Below, one piece after another: positions 22,906 to 30,668 of a stretch of DNA of 42,102 nt. The position numbers were made by a program, and so were the translations under genes. Each line of letters begins with the position of its first letter. Within the stretch, counting starts at the first letter, position 1. The notes below the pieces were generated by a model, which did no database searches, was not told where the DNA came from, and saw nothing but the letters and a program-made list of their open reading frames with translations. The DNA is from Amycolatopsis echigonensis. GTDB lineage: Bacteria > Actinomycetota > Actinomycetes > Mycobacteriales > Pseudonocardiaceae. The DNA lies in assembly GCF_014174495.1 (NCBI RefSeq), contig NZ_JACJHR010000079.1, positions 1-42,102 on the forward strand. Reading direction: 5' to 3'.

Positions 22906-24308
22906 CCCGTCCCCGCAGGCTGCCCGGCCGCGGCGGGATCCAGCGCGGGACCGGTCGGCATCAGCGCGAGAAGCCCGCCCGCGACCGGATGCCCGGACCC
23001 AGAACCGTAGCCCAGCGACGTGAGCGCCGTCCCGTTCGCCACCGGATATTTTCGTCCTGTGTCCGTGACGAGATAAACCGTGCCGGACCCGGGATCGGTC
23101 GCGACCGCGCCGCGCGAGGGCGGAACGTAGACGACGTCCGCGACCCGGGCGTCGGTCCGGCTCTGCACCGGCAGCACGCGGGCGCCGGGCGGCACCGGCA
23201 GGTCCGCCGAGACCGTCACGCGGCCGTTCTGCGCGCACAGGGTCACCGCGCTGCCGGTGATCGGCGCCTTGCCGGGGATCCGGTCCGGGTACGCCGCCGG
23301 ATCCGCGCCGCCGGAACGGGATTCGCTCACTTTCTTCACCGACGCGACGTCCGCCGCGCGCACCCGCGCCGGTTCCGGACGGCCCGGATACGCCGATTCG
23401 TTCGCCGGGGTCGTGACGAGCAGCGCGGCTTCGGTCTGGCCCACGGGTTCGAGACCGTCCGGGCGGACGAGGTAGTAGGTCGAGGCGTTCGCCGGACCGG
23501 CCATCGGGTCGACAACCGTCAGCACCTGGCCGACGCGCGTCTCCTGCGTTCCGACGCGCGGGCCGCGGTTTCCGGCACCGTCGACTGGTATCTCGCCGAG
23601 GTCGCGTCCGGCGGGCACGGTGTCGATCCAGCGCGCGGACACGGTGATCGTCGGGTAGCTGTCGAACTGCAGGGCCGCCGCCGCTTCGTCGCTCAGCCGG
23701 TACCGGTGGCCGCCCGCGAGCAGGAACCGGCCGCCCTGCGGAACGCGCACGATCACGCCCGAATCGCGCGGCAGTTCGACCCCGGTCGCCGCCGCTTCCA
23801 GCAGCACGGCGACGAGCGGTTCCGCCGAAGCGGGCGCGTCCTGGGTGGTGCGGCTGCAACTCGTCCACGGGGTGGTGATCAGCGTGCTGGGCAAGGAATC
23901 CGGCGCACCGACGATCCCGATCTGCGTGCCGCGCGGGGCGGTGCCGAGCTTTTCCGCGGGGACGGTGACGGTCTCGTGGCCGTTGCCGCCGGCCAGCAGC
24001 CGCGCGGACGCGTAGTTGAGCACCGGGTGCACCGCGCCGTCCGCGCCGAGCACGAAACGAGCCCCGCTGTCCTCCTCCACGATCACCTTGCCGCCGGCCA
24101 GCCAGTCCTTCCCGCCGGACGGGCTGACCAGGCCGATCACCCCGAAGACCGCGGTCACGAGCAGGGCCGCGCCGACGCCGAGCACTGTGCCGAGCACGAG
24201 ACGGCGGCTGGGCGACACCGGATGGTTGGCGTCCGCGGCGACGAGCGCGGACACGAGGCGGCGGCGCAGGAACTGGTACGCCTGGATCTGGTCCCGCTGC
24301 GTCCACAC
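22902..24308 (-). CDS. eccB: Type VII secretion protein EccB
   Basis: EccB is a core subunit of the ESX inner-membrane complex, with a large periplasmic domain. The 468-residue protein starts MWTQRDQIQAYQFLRRRLVS, the conserved EccB beginning, has one membrane segment at ~38-60 (LVLGTVLGVGAALLVTAVFG), and a periplasmic part with repeated beta segments and two cysteines (TTPWTSCSR and VTLCAQNG) that would form the known disulphide. The end is Gly/Pro/Ala-rich. The start is a GTG at 24308 with a GGGGA site. It is divergent from eccE and is followed by the two response regulators with overlapping stops/starts. Confidence 0.95.
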   Translation of the reverse strand: MWTQRDQIQAYQFLRRRLVSALVAADANHPVSPSRRLVLGTVLGVGAALLVTAVFGVIGLVSPSGGKDWLAGGKVIVEEDSGARFVLGADGAVHPVLNYASARLLAGGNGHETVTVPAEKLGTAPRGTQIGIVGAPDSLPSTLITTPWTSCSRTTQDAPASAEPLVAVLLEAAATGVELPRDSGVIVRVPQGGRFLLAGGHRYRLSDEAAAALQFDSYPTITVSARWIDTVPAGRDLGEIPVDGAGNRGPRVGTQETRVGQVLTVVDPMAGPANASTYYLVRPDGLEPVGQTEAALLVTTPANESAYPGRPEPARVRAADVASVKKVSESRSGGADPAAYPDRIPGKAPITGSAVTLCAQNGRVTVSADLPVPPGARVLPVQSRTDARVADVVYVPPSRGAVATDPGSGTVYLVTDTGRKYPVANGTALTSLGYGSGSGHPVAGGLLALMPTGPALDPAAAGQPAGTG

Positions 24309-24378
24309 GCTGTCCCCGCCCCCTGGAGCTCACATCCGCTTCCCGCGCAGGCTAGACAGCCCGCCGAGGGGCGCACGA

Positions 24379-24392
24379 GGGTAATTTTTACG
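24379..24392 (+). promoter_or_regulatory. AT-rich motif in the eccB/eccE divergent region
   Basis: GGGTAATTTTTACG stands out in a 153-base GC-rich intergenic region. A similar motif, GGGTACTTTTGCCG, occurs on the minus strand at 36103-36116 between the other divergent ESX genes (11 of 14 positions match). It may bind a shared regulator such as the NarL pair, or be a promoter element. Confidence 0.4.
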
Positions 24393-24461
24393 CCCACGCG
24401 CCCGCGCGGGGGCGCTAGCGTTCGCGGGGCCGGGTCGCTGCCCGGGGAAGAGGGGAATGCG

Positions 24462-25544
24462 TTGTCCGTGTCCGCGCCGCCTGCCCCGGCTCATGCCCGC
24501 GCCCCCGGGACCGCCGGGATTCCGGGCACCACGCCGTGGCCGTGGCTGCTGCCGATCCGCCCGCTGCAGGCAGCCGGGTGGGAAATCGCCGCGCTGGCGC
24601 TGCTGCTCGCGTTCACCGTGCACGGCCTGGCCCAGCCGGTGCGGATCACCGTCGCCGCGCTGGCCGGGTTGGTGCTGGTGACGACGTCAGTGCGGGTCGC
24701 CGGACGGCATTTCGCCGGCTGGGCGTGGACGTGGCTCGCGCATCGCCTGCGTCGGCACGACAGCCGTCGCGACAGTCCGGACGCCCTGCTTCGCGTCGCC
24801 GGCCCGGTGAAGGTCCGCCAGCACGTCGACCGCGCGGGCAACCGATTCGGCGTCGCCGAGGTCGACGGCGACTGGAGCGCGATCGTCCGCCTCACGCCCG
24901 GCGCTGGGGAGCCGTCGACGGACGACCTGCTGGCCATCCTCCGCACGACGTTCCAGGGCACGGACATCCCGCTGGCCGCCGTGCAGCTGCTGACGTGGGC
25001 GGTGCCAAGGGAGGCGCAGGTGTACCGCGTGCGCTGGCTCGCGGTGCGCTACCGGCCGGACGACGCGCCCATCGCCGCCCTCGCCCGCGGCGGCGGTGAA
25101 CTGGGCGCTTTGCGGAGCACGGCGAGTGCGGCGTTGAGCTTGATGGTGGCGCTGGCGGAGGCGGGGTATCCGTCGACGGTCCTCGAGGCTGGCGAGCTGA
25201 CCAACGAGCTTCGGGTGGCGCTGGGCGTTTCGACCGGCAACCCGGAGTCCGACGGGGATTTCTGGCGCGCGTGGAAGTGGGGCGGGCTCACCCAGACGTG
25301 CTACTCGCCGCGGTCGTCGCGAGGCCTCGCCCGGACGTTGGGGACGGCGGTGCCGGGAGCGGCGTTCACCGCCACGTCCGCGACGCTGCGCCGAACACCG
25401 GGCGGGCGGGAGAAGCTCGAGCTGACCATCCGGGTGGGCGCGCGGGCGGAGGAAGTGCCGGTGCCGCAGGGGGTTTCGGTGGTCCCGCTGCACGGCGGTC
25501 ACGGGGCTGCGGTGCGGAGGACTTTGCCGCTCGCGCTGACCTGA
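24462..25544 (+). CDS. eccE: Type VII secretion protein EccE
   Basis: EccE is the peripheral membrane subunit of the ESX complex. The 360-residue protein has a Pro/Ala-rich N-terminus, a membrane region of about two helices at ~35-75 (WEIAALALLLAFTVHGLA, ITVAALAGLVLVTTSV), a Trp/Arg-rich WAWTWLAHRLRRHDSRRD segment, then a soluble domain with VEVDGDWSAIV-like strands. This order matches EccE from actinomycete ESX loci. A TTG at 24462 is the likely start: GAGGGG lies six bases upstream and no ATG exists in frame nearby. It is divergent from eccB; a hairpin follows at 25566-25585. Confidence 0.85.
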   Translation: MSVSAPPAPAHARAPGTAGIPGTTPWPWLLPIRPLQAAGWEIAALALLLAFTVHGLAQPVRITVAALAGLVLVTTSVRVAGRHFAGWAWTWLAHRLRRHDSRRDSPDALLRVAGPVKVRQHVDRAGNRFGVAEVDGDWSAIVRLTPGAGEPSTDDLLAILRTTFQGTDIPLAAVQLLTWAVPREAQVYRVRWLAVRYRPDDAPIAALARGGGELGALRSTASAALSLMVALAEAGYPSTVLEAGELTNELRVALGVSTGNPESDGDFWRAWKWGGLTQTCYSPRSSRGLARTLGTAVPGAAFTATSATLRRTPGGREKLELTIRVGARAEEVPVPQGVSVVPLHGGHGAAVRRTLPLALT

Positions 25545-25565
25545 TCCTGCCGACCGTGCGCCACC

Positions 25566-25585
25566 AACGGGCGAGCTTGCCCGTT
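25566..25585 (+). terminator. Short hairpin after eccE
   Basis: AACGGGC (25566-25572) and GCCCGTT (25579-25585) pair perfectly around a six-base loop, 22 bases after the eccE stop. The remaining ~110 bases to the next gene show no other structure. Confidence 0.5.
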
Positions 25586-25699
25586 CGCCGAAGGCTCCCG
25601 GCTGGCATCCGGTTGCGAAACTCGCAGCCGCCCAGTTTCGATGGTGCGAAATCCGGGAGCGCGGGCCATCTTTGCTCGCCGAATGCAGGCCCGGCCCGG

Positions 25700-25966
25700 T
25701 CACGCCCCGTCGCGCGGGCGAAGCAACCGTTCCAGCTCCGTCTCCGCTTCGCTGCTCCCCGCGTCCGAAAGTCGTTGCAACTCGCGCAGATCGCGCCTCT
25801 CCACCGCCCGGCGGGTCAGCAACCGCCCGGCGTGTTCGCTGCCCTCGTCCAGCAGGTCCGACAGCTCGGCCAGGTCGCCGCGGGCATCGGCGAGGTCGGC
25901 GAGGCGGTCCAGTGCGGTCTCGTTCCCCTCGTCGGCGAGCGCGCGCAGGGTCTCGTAATCGTGCAT
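25700..25966 (-). CDS. Small acidic helical protein (88 aa)
   Basis: The protein is built almost wholly of Leu/Ala/Asp/Glu/Arg helices: MHDYETLRALADEGNETALD, then LADLADARGDLAELSDLLDEGSEH and further repeats of an A-x-x-G-x-x-x-A-x-x-x-L pattern. That pattern suggests short helix-turn-helix repeats of the Sel1/TPR/HEAT kind, about 12 residues each, but no family was recognised. The start is an ATG at 25966, 54 bases from the divergent merR start. The promoter palindrome at 25982-26000 therefore lies just upstream of it as well, and it may be a MerR target. Confidence 0.7.
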   Translation of the reverse strand: MHDYETLRALADEGNETALDRLADLADARGDLAELSDLLDEGSEHAGRLLTRRAVERRDLRELQRLSDAGSSEAETELERLLRPRDGA

Positions 25967-25981
25967 GCCGACAGCTTCCGT

Positions 25982-26014
25982 CCTTGCCCCTGGGACAAGG
26001 TCAAGCGCGATACT
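25982..26014 (+). promoter_or_regulatory. MerR-type promoter with palindromic operator
   Basis: TTGCCC (25984-25989) and GATACT (26009-26014) are 19 bp apart. The 19-bp element 25982-26000 is a near-perfect palindrome: CCTTGCCCC, central T, GGGACAAGG (8 of 9 pairs). Transcription starting six bases after the -10 would begin at the merR ATG (26020), giving a leaderless message. Confidence 0.6.
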
Positions 26015-26019
26015 GGCGC

Positions 26020-26790
26020 ATGCTCACCATCGGCCAGCTCGCCCGCCAAGCCGGGGTCTCGGCCAAGGCTGTCCGCGTCTACCACGCCAAAGGGCTCCTT
26101 CCCGAGCCCGCGCGCGACGCCTCCGGATACCGCCGTTACGACGCGCAGGCGGTCATCGACCTGGCCCGCATCGTCACGCTCGCCCAGGCGGGCGTCCCGC
26201 TGGCCCGTATCCCCCAGGTGCTGAACGCCGACGAGACCGCGGACCAGCTCGACCGGATCGACGCCGAGTTGCGCGAGCGGATCCGGCAGCTCGAACAACG
26301 CCGCACCCGGTTGCGGGACGTCGAGCACCCCGACCGGCTCTGTCTGCCGCCCGAAGCCATTGCCTTCGTGGAGCGGCTGAGGCCAGTCGGACTGTCCGAA
26401 CGCCACGAGCGCGCGATCCGCGACGGCTGGATTCTCGCCTGCGCGCTGGCACCGGACGTCGCTCGCGCCATTCTCCGCAACCGCATCGCGTTGCTGGACG
26501 ATCCGGAGTACATCGCCGTCCTGCGCGGCTACGACGAGGCCATCGAGTGGAGTCCCGACGATCCCCGGCTCGACACGATCGCCGACACGGCAGCCGCGCT
26601 CGCGCGGCGGATGACGTTGCCGTCTGATCTGCCGGACTTCCGGAAAGTGCCCCGGCAAGTCGTCGAGCTTCTCACCACGCATCTCGACAGCCCCGCTTGG
26701 CAGCGCCTTGACGAGCTCGTCGCTCAGCGGGTCAGCGAAGCGAAGAACGCGCGGTCGGAGCCAAGCGAAGCCGCTGCACCTGAGTCGTAG
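26020..26790 (+). CDS. MerR family transcriptional regulator
   Basis: The 256-residue protein has a MerR HTH at residues 1-70 (MLTIGQLARQAGVSAKAVRVYHAKGLLPEPARDASGYRRY) and a coiled dimerisation helix at ~75-110 (LDRIDAELRERIRQLEQRRTRL), then a larger C-terminal domain that may bind a ligand. There is no metal- or FeS-binding cysteine cluster, so it is not a metal sensor of the classic kind. It is probably autoregulated through the overlapping palindrome/promoter at 25982-26014. Its last 59 bases overlap the convergent NIPSNAP gene. Confidence 0.9.
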   Translation: MLTIGQLARQAGVSAKAVRVYHAKGLLPEPARDASGYRRYDAQAVIDLARIVTLAQAGVPLARIPQVLNADETADQLDRIDAELRERIRQLEQRRTRLRDVEHPDRLCLPPEAIAFVERLRPVGLSERHERAIRDGWILACALAPDVARAILRNRIALLDDPEYIAVLRGYDEAIEWSPDDPRLDTIADTAAALARRMTLPSDLPDFRKVPRQVVELLTTHLDSPAWQRLDELVAQRVSEAKNARSEPSEAAAPES

Positions 26791-27322
26791 CCAACCGGGA
26801 TTCGAACGACCGCAACGAAGCGAGGTCCGGGAAAATCCAGACTCCCACCCGGACGTTCTCCCCTTCCCGCACCGGCAGCGCGCGGAAAGTGTTCTCCGCT
26901 GGCTCGGTGACGAAGGAAGCGAAAGGTTCGGGGAAGGCAACAGAAGCCGGGCCGATGAGCACCAAAACGCGAGACGCGGGCTCGACGGCGTCGAGTGGCC
27001 GGTCCAGCGGCGGGAAGTCGGATTCGGGGCGCAGCAGCAGGACGTTGTCGCTGTCGAGCATGGTGGCGTTGGCCGCGTCGCGGTGTTTCCGCCAGGCCTC
27101 GCCTTCGAGATAGAACGCCGTCAGCGCGGCGTGCCGGGCCGCCAGGTCCGGAAAGGAGCGGAACCACACGAACCGGTCCGGGTCGTCCTCGTCGCGGAAT
27201 TGGCCGACGACCGTGCAGCCCGCGGCCTCCTGCGGTTCCAGCAGTTCCCGGTCGAACAGGTCGATCAGGATGTCTCGTTGCCCGGGCCGGAGGGTGTACT
27301 GGCGGAGTTCCACGACGGTCAC
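26732..27322 (-). CDS. NIPSNAP family protein
   Basis: The 196-residue protein begins VTVVELRQYTLRPGQRDILIDLFDREL and contains GQFRDEDDPDRFVWFRSFPDLAARHAALTAFY, the usual strand-helix-strand layout of NIPSNAP-type dimeric alpha-beta barrels. A second, less conserved half follows (VLVLIGPASVAFPEPF, then VWIFPDLASLRSFESRL). Function is unknown. The start is a GTG at 27322. The 3' end overlaps the merR 3' end by 59 bases in convergent orientation; both C-termini look intact, so the overlap appears genuine. It is divergent from the GlxA-type regulator. Confidence 0.86.
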   Translation of the reverse strand: MTVVELRQYTLRPGQRDILIDLFDRELLEPQEAAGCTVVGQFRDEDDPDRFVWFRSFPDLAARHAALTAFYLEGEAWRKHRDAANATMLDSDNVLLLRPESDFPPLDRPLDAVEPASRVLVLIGPASVAFPEPFASFVTEPAENTFRALPVREGENVRVGVWIFPDLASLRSFESRLATTQVQRLRLAPTARSSLR

Positions 27323-27407
27323 GGCACCGAATCTGCCACCGCGCCGAAGCACGAGCGAGTGGCAGGACTGACTCCTTTCGCATAATTCCTGCCGTATCAT
27401 CGAGGCC

Positions 27408-28361
27408 ATGCGAACGGTCGCGGTCGCGCTGGTCGACGACATGCCGCTGTTCGAGCTGGCCATCGCCGCCGAGGTGTTCGGGCCGTCCCGGACCGACCTT
27501 GCTGACCCCTGGTACGAGCTGCGGTTCTGCGCGGCGAAGCCGGAAACCCGCACCGAATTCGGCTTCCGCCACCACGCCAGTGACAGTCTCGCCGCGCTCA
27601 AGGACGCGGACACCGTACTGGTTCCCGCCCTGCCGTACGCGTGTGTCCAAACTGGACAGCCCGTCCCGGCGGAGCTGGTCGACGCAGTCCGCGTGGCGGC
27701 CAAAAACGGCGCGCGGATCGTTTCCCTGTGCACGGGCGCGTTCGCGCTCGCCGCGGCGGGGCTGCTGGACGGCCGGCGAGCGGCGACGCATTGGATGTAC
27801 GCCGCCACGCTCGCCATGCTGTATCCGCAAGTCCAGGTGGACGCGTCAGTCCTCTACGTGGACGACGGACAGGTGCTCACCAGCGCTGGGCGCAGCGCGG
27901 GCATCGACCTCTGCCTGCACGTCGTGCGCAGCGACCTCGGCGCACACGTCGCCAACGAGGTCGCGCGCCGGATGGTGCTGCCCGCGCATCGCGGCGGCGG
28001 GCAGGCGCAGTACGTCTCCGCGACGGTGCCGGACACCGACGACGCCGGGCTCGGTCCGGTGCTGCACTGGGCGACGCGCCACCTCGACCAACCGTTGACC
28101 GTCGAACAGCTGGCCCGCCAAGCCGGAGTCAGCTCGCGCACGTTCGTCCGCCGCTTCCACGAGGCCACCGGGACCACGCCGTTGCAATGGCTGCTGGACC
28201 AGCGCGTCCTGCATGCCCGGAGCCTCCTGGAATCCACCGACCTGCCGATCGGCCTGATCGGCGAACGCAGCGGCCTCGGCTCGGCGGCCAACCTCCGCCG
28301 CCATTTCACACTCCGGCTCGGGACAGCTCCGACGGAGTACCGGCGCGCGTTCCGCGGATGA
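27408..28361 (+). CDS. GlxA family transcriptional regulator (DJ-1/PfpI-like plus AraC HTH)
   Basis: The 317-residue protein has an N-terminal DJ-1/PfpI-like amidotransferase fold (~1-170) with the nucleophile-elbow sequence VSLCTGAFALAAAGLL, and a C-terminal AraC double HTH (~215-315; LTVEQLARQAGVSSRTFVRRFHEATGTTP, then GLIGERSGLGSAANLRRHFTLRLGTAPTEYRR). This is the GlxA/FtrA-type activator layout. The ligand is unknown. The start ATG at 27408 follows TATCAT at about 27395, a possible -10. Its final 56 bases overlap the convergent MFS gene. Confidence 0.93.
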   Translation: MRTVAVALVDDMPLFELAIAAEVFGPSRTDLADPWYELRFCAAKPETRTEFGFRHHASDSLAALKDADTVLVPALPYACVQTGQPVPAELVDAVRVAAKNGARIVSLCTGAFALAAAGLLDGRRAATHWMYAATLAMLYPQVQVDASVLYVDDGQVLTSAGRSAGIDLCLHVVRSDLGAHVANEVARRMVLPAHRGGGQAQYVSATVPDTDDAGLGPVLHWATRHLDQPLTVEQLARQAGVSSRTFVRRFHEATGTTPLQWLLDQRVLHARSLLESTDLPIGLIGERSGLGSAANLRRHFTLRLGTAPTEYRRAFRG

Positions 28362-29625
28362 GCCCGATCGCGGTCAGCCCGGCCGCGAGGGTCAGGGCGA
28401 CCGCCGTCCAGCACGCGATCGTCACGTCGGTGGCGAGGAAAACCATAGTCAGCACAGCGACTCCGATCGTTCCGCCGAGTTGCTGTACCGCGTTCAGCAG
28501 CCCGGCCGCGGAACCCGTCTCCGAGGGCCGGACGAGCGCCAGCGCCGCGGTGAAGAACGGCACGGTGAACAGTCCGGTTCCCGTTCCGGCGACCGCCAGC
28601 GCGACCAGCACCGGCCAGCCCACCGCGAGCCCGACGATACCAACAGCGAGAAAAGCCACGCCAGCAAAGAGAATCCGGGTTCCGAAGCGCGGGACGAGCC
28701 AGCGTCCGGCCGCAAAGGACGAAACCGCCAGGCCGCACGACCACGGCAGCAGCGAGAGTCCGGCGGTCCGCGCGTCGGCGTGCTGGGTCAAGTGCAGGAA
28801 CAGGACGACGACTTGGGTCAGGCCGGTCATCACCGCGAAGAACAGCACTGACGTCGCCAATCCGGCGGGGAAGGCCAGGCCGCGGAAGAGGCTGCGCTCG
28901 ATCAGACCGCCACGAAACCGTTGCTGGAGCGCGAAAACCACGAGCACCGCCACCCCGGCAGCGACGAGGTAACCGTTCCACTGCGTGAGCAATGGGTAGA
29001 CCACGAGCCCGGCGCCGAGGACGACCAGGCCGGTCCCGAGCAAGTCGAGCCGCGGACGGGAGGCGGACCGGTCTTCCGCGAGCAGCCCGGACGCGGCGAG
29101 CACGGCGAGTCCGAGCGGGACGTTCACCAGGAACACCGATCGCCACGACCACGCGTCGGTCAGCAGCCCGCCGAGGACCGGACCGGCCACCGCGGCCAGC
29201 CCCATCACCGGACCGATCATGCCGAGCGCCCGCGCCCGGGCCGCGCCGTCGAACAGGACGCGGATCAGCCCGATCGTCTGCGGGATCACCAAAGCGGCCG
29301 AAGCCCCTTGCAGCGCCCGGAAAACGAGCAGGAACCCGGGAGCGGCCGCAGCCGCGCACAAACCCGAGGTCAGCACGAAACCGGCCACGCCGACCTGGAA
29401 GGTGCGCCGGCGGCCGATGATGTCGCCGAGGCGTCCGCCGGTGATCAGCAGGAGCGCGAAGGGCAGCGTGTACCCGGCGGTGTAGAAGGAGATCGTGCTG
29501 GCCGCGCCGCCCAGTTCGGCGTGCACCGCGGGAGCGGCGACCTGGACGATCGTGGTGTCGAGGAGGTTCATCGCTTCCGCGACGAGCAGGACCGCGAGCG
29601 CGGCCCAGCGGCGTGAGTCGTTCAT
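28306..29625 (-). CDS. MFS transporter, DHA2-like drug/metabolite exporter
   Basis: The 439-residue membrane protein has about 12-14 hydrophobic helices. Motif A is GGRLGDIIGRRRTF (residues ~63-76), the motif C-like stretch is GPVMGLAAVAGPVLGGLL (~138-155), and the N-terminus has LLDTTIVQVAAPAV, all of which fit DHA2-type exporters. The substrate is unknown. The ATG at 29625 is chosen because the longer frame upstream is Arg/Gly-rich and unlike protein. It is divergent from an Lrp/AsnC-type regulator, the likely controller, and its 3' end overlaps the GlxA gene. Confidence 0.92.
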   Translation of the reverse strand: MNDSRRWAALAVLLVAEAMNLLDTTIVQVAAPAVHAELGGAASTISFYTAGYTLPFALLLITGGRLGDIIGRRRTFQVGVAGFVLTSGLCAAAAAPGFLLVFRALQGASAALVIPQTIGLIRVLFDGAARARALGMIGPVMGLAAVAGPVLGGLLTDAWSWRSVFLVNVPLGLAVLAASGLLAEDRSASRPRLDLLGTGLVVLGAGLVVYPLLTQWNGYLVAAGVAVLVVFALQQRFRGGLIERSLFRGLAFPAGLATSVLFFAVMTGLTQVVVLFLHLTQHADARTAGLSLLPWSCGLAVSSFAAGRWLVPRFGTRILFAGVAFLAVGIVGLAVGWPVLVALAVAGTGTGLFTVPFFTAALALVRPSETGSAAGLLNAVQQLGGTIGVAVLTMVFLATDVTIACWTAVALTLAAGLTAIGLIRGTRAGTPSELSRAGV

Positions 29626-29651
29626 GCCGCCAGCCTGGGCAGCGACCAGAC

Positions 29652-29688
29652 AAGATTCCAGCCGCCCACGCAAACGAGCAGAAATCTT
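29652..29688. promoter_or_regulatory. Inverted repeat in the MFS/Lrp divergent region
   Basis: AAGATTCC (29652-29659) and GAAATCTT (29681-29688) are reverse complements at 7 of 8 positions, with centres about 29 bp apart, in the 95-base gap between the two start codons. This could be a binding site for the Lrp-type protein. Evidence is limited to symmetry and position. Confidence 0.3.
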
Positions 29689-29720
29689 CCACCCCGGACT
29701 TTTTGGTGCAGAATCAAGCC

Positions 29721-30668
29721 ATGCTCGACGACCTCGACCACGCCCTCGTCCACGCGCTCCAGATCGACGGCCGCGCCCCGTTCGCGCGGATCGGCACCGT
29801 TCTGGGCGTCTCGACGCAGACCGTCGCGCGCCGCTACCGAAGGCTGCGCGCCGAAGCAGGACTACGCGTCGTCGGGCTGGCCGCACCACATCGCGCGGGA
29901 CGGACGCAGTGGCTCGTGCGGCTCACCGTCGTCCCGGCAGTCGCGCAGCGCGTCGCCGACGCGCTCGTCCGGCGCACCGACACCACTTGGGTCAAACTCG
30001 CCGGCGGCGGTACCGAAATCTGCGTCATCGTCCACAGTGCCAACGACTCCGAGCACGGCCTGCTGCTGCACGACATCCCGCGCACCACCGGCATCACCGC
30101 CGTCTCCGCGCACCAATTGCTGCACCTGTACCACGGCGGCCCCACCGCCTGGCTAGGCCGCGCCGAGATCCTGACCGACGCTCAACGTCGCCAGCTGGAA
30201 CCGGAAACTCGCACCACGCACACCGAAGCGACCCCGGCCGACGAGCCTTTGCTCACCGCGCTTCAGCGGGACGGCCGCCTCGGCCAGACCGAGCTGGCCG
30301 CCGTCACAGGCTGGTCCGCCGCGACCGTCGCCCGCCGGATCGCCGACCTGCGCGCGGCCGAAACCCTCTATTTCGACGTGGAAATCGACGCCCGGCTCTT
30401 CGGCGCGACCACGCAGGCGCTGCTGTGGATGGCGGCAGCCCCAGCCGATCTCGACGCCGTCGCCACCGAACTCGCCACCCACCGCGAGCTGGCCGTCGTC
30501 GCCGCGACCACCGGGCCGACGAACCTGCTCGCGCACGCGCTCTGCACCGATCCGCCTGCCCTGCACCGCTACCTCACCCACCGGCTCGGCGCGCTGCCCG
30601 GCATCCGGTCCTGCGAAACCGCGCCGGTCCTGCGGACGCTGAAAACCGCCAGCCCGCTCAGCCGCTGA
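29721..30668 (+). CDS. Lrp/AsnC family regulator, two-domain-repeat form
   Basis: At 315 residues this is twice the usual Lrp length, with two HTH/RAM units. The first HTH is at ~3-50 (LDDLDHALVHALQIDGRAPFARIGTVLGVSTQTVARR) followed by a RAM-like ligand domain. The second HTH is at ~172-215 (DEPLLTALQRDGRLGQTELAAVTGWSAATVARRI), followed by another alpha-beta domain. Such double forms are frequent in actinobacteria. It is divergent from the MFS exporter and probably regulates it in response to an amino acid or related molecule. Its stop overlaps the eccD 3' end by 11 bases. Confidence 0.9.
   Translation: MLDDLDHALVHALQIDGRAPFARIGTVLGVSTQTVARRYRRLRAEAGLRVVGLAAPHRAGRTQWLVRLTVVPAVAQRVADALVRRTDTTWVKLAGGGTEICVIVHSANDSEHGLLLHDIPRTTGITAVSAHQLLHLYHGGPTAWLGRAEILTDAQRRQLEPETRTTHTEATPADEPLLTALQRDGRLGQTELAAVTGWSAATVARRIADLRAAETLYFDVEIDARLFGATTQALLWMAAAPADLDAVATELATHRELAVVAATTGPTNLLAHALCTDPPALHRYLTHRLGALPGIRSCETAPVLRTLKTASPLSR

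Noticed and set aside
22989..24461. Long plus-strand open frame extending eccE upstream
   Set aside because: It is antisense to eccB, which has the conserved EccB start and membrane helix; eccE is explained by the TTG at 24462 with a good ribosome site.
26796..26825. A GGATTCGAAC-type sequence resembling a tRNA T-arm on the minus strand
   Set aside because: It falls inside the NIPSNAP coding sequence (SFESRL region) and no acceptor or anticodon stems can be formed around it.
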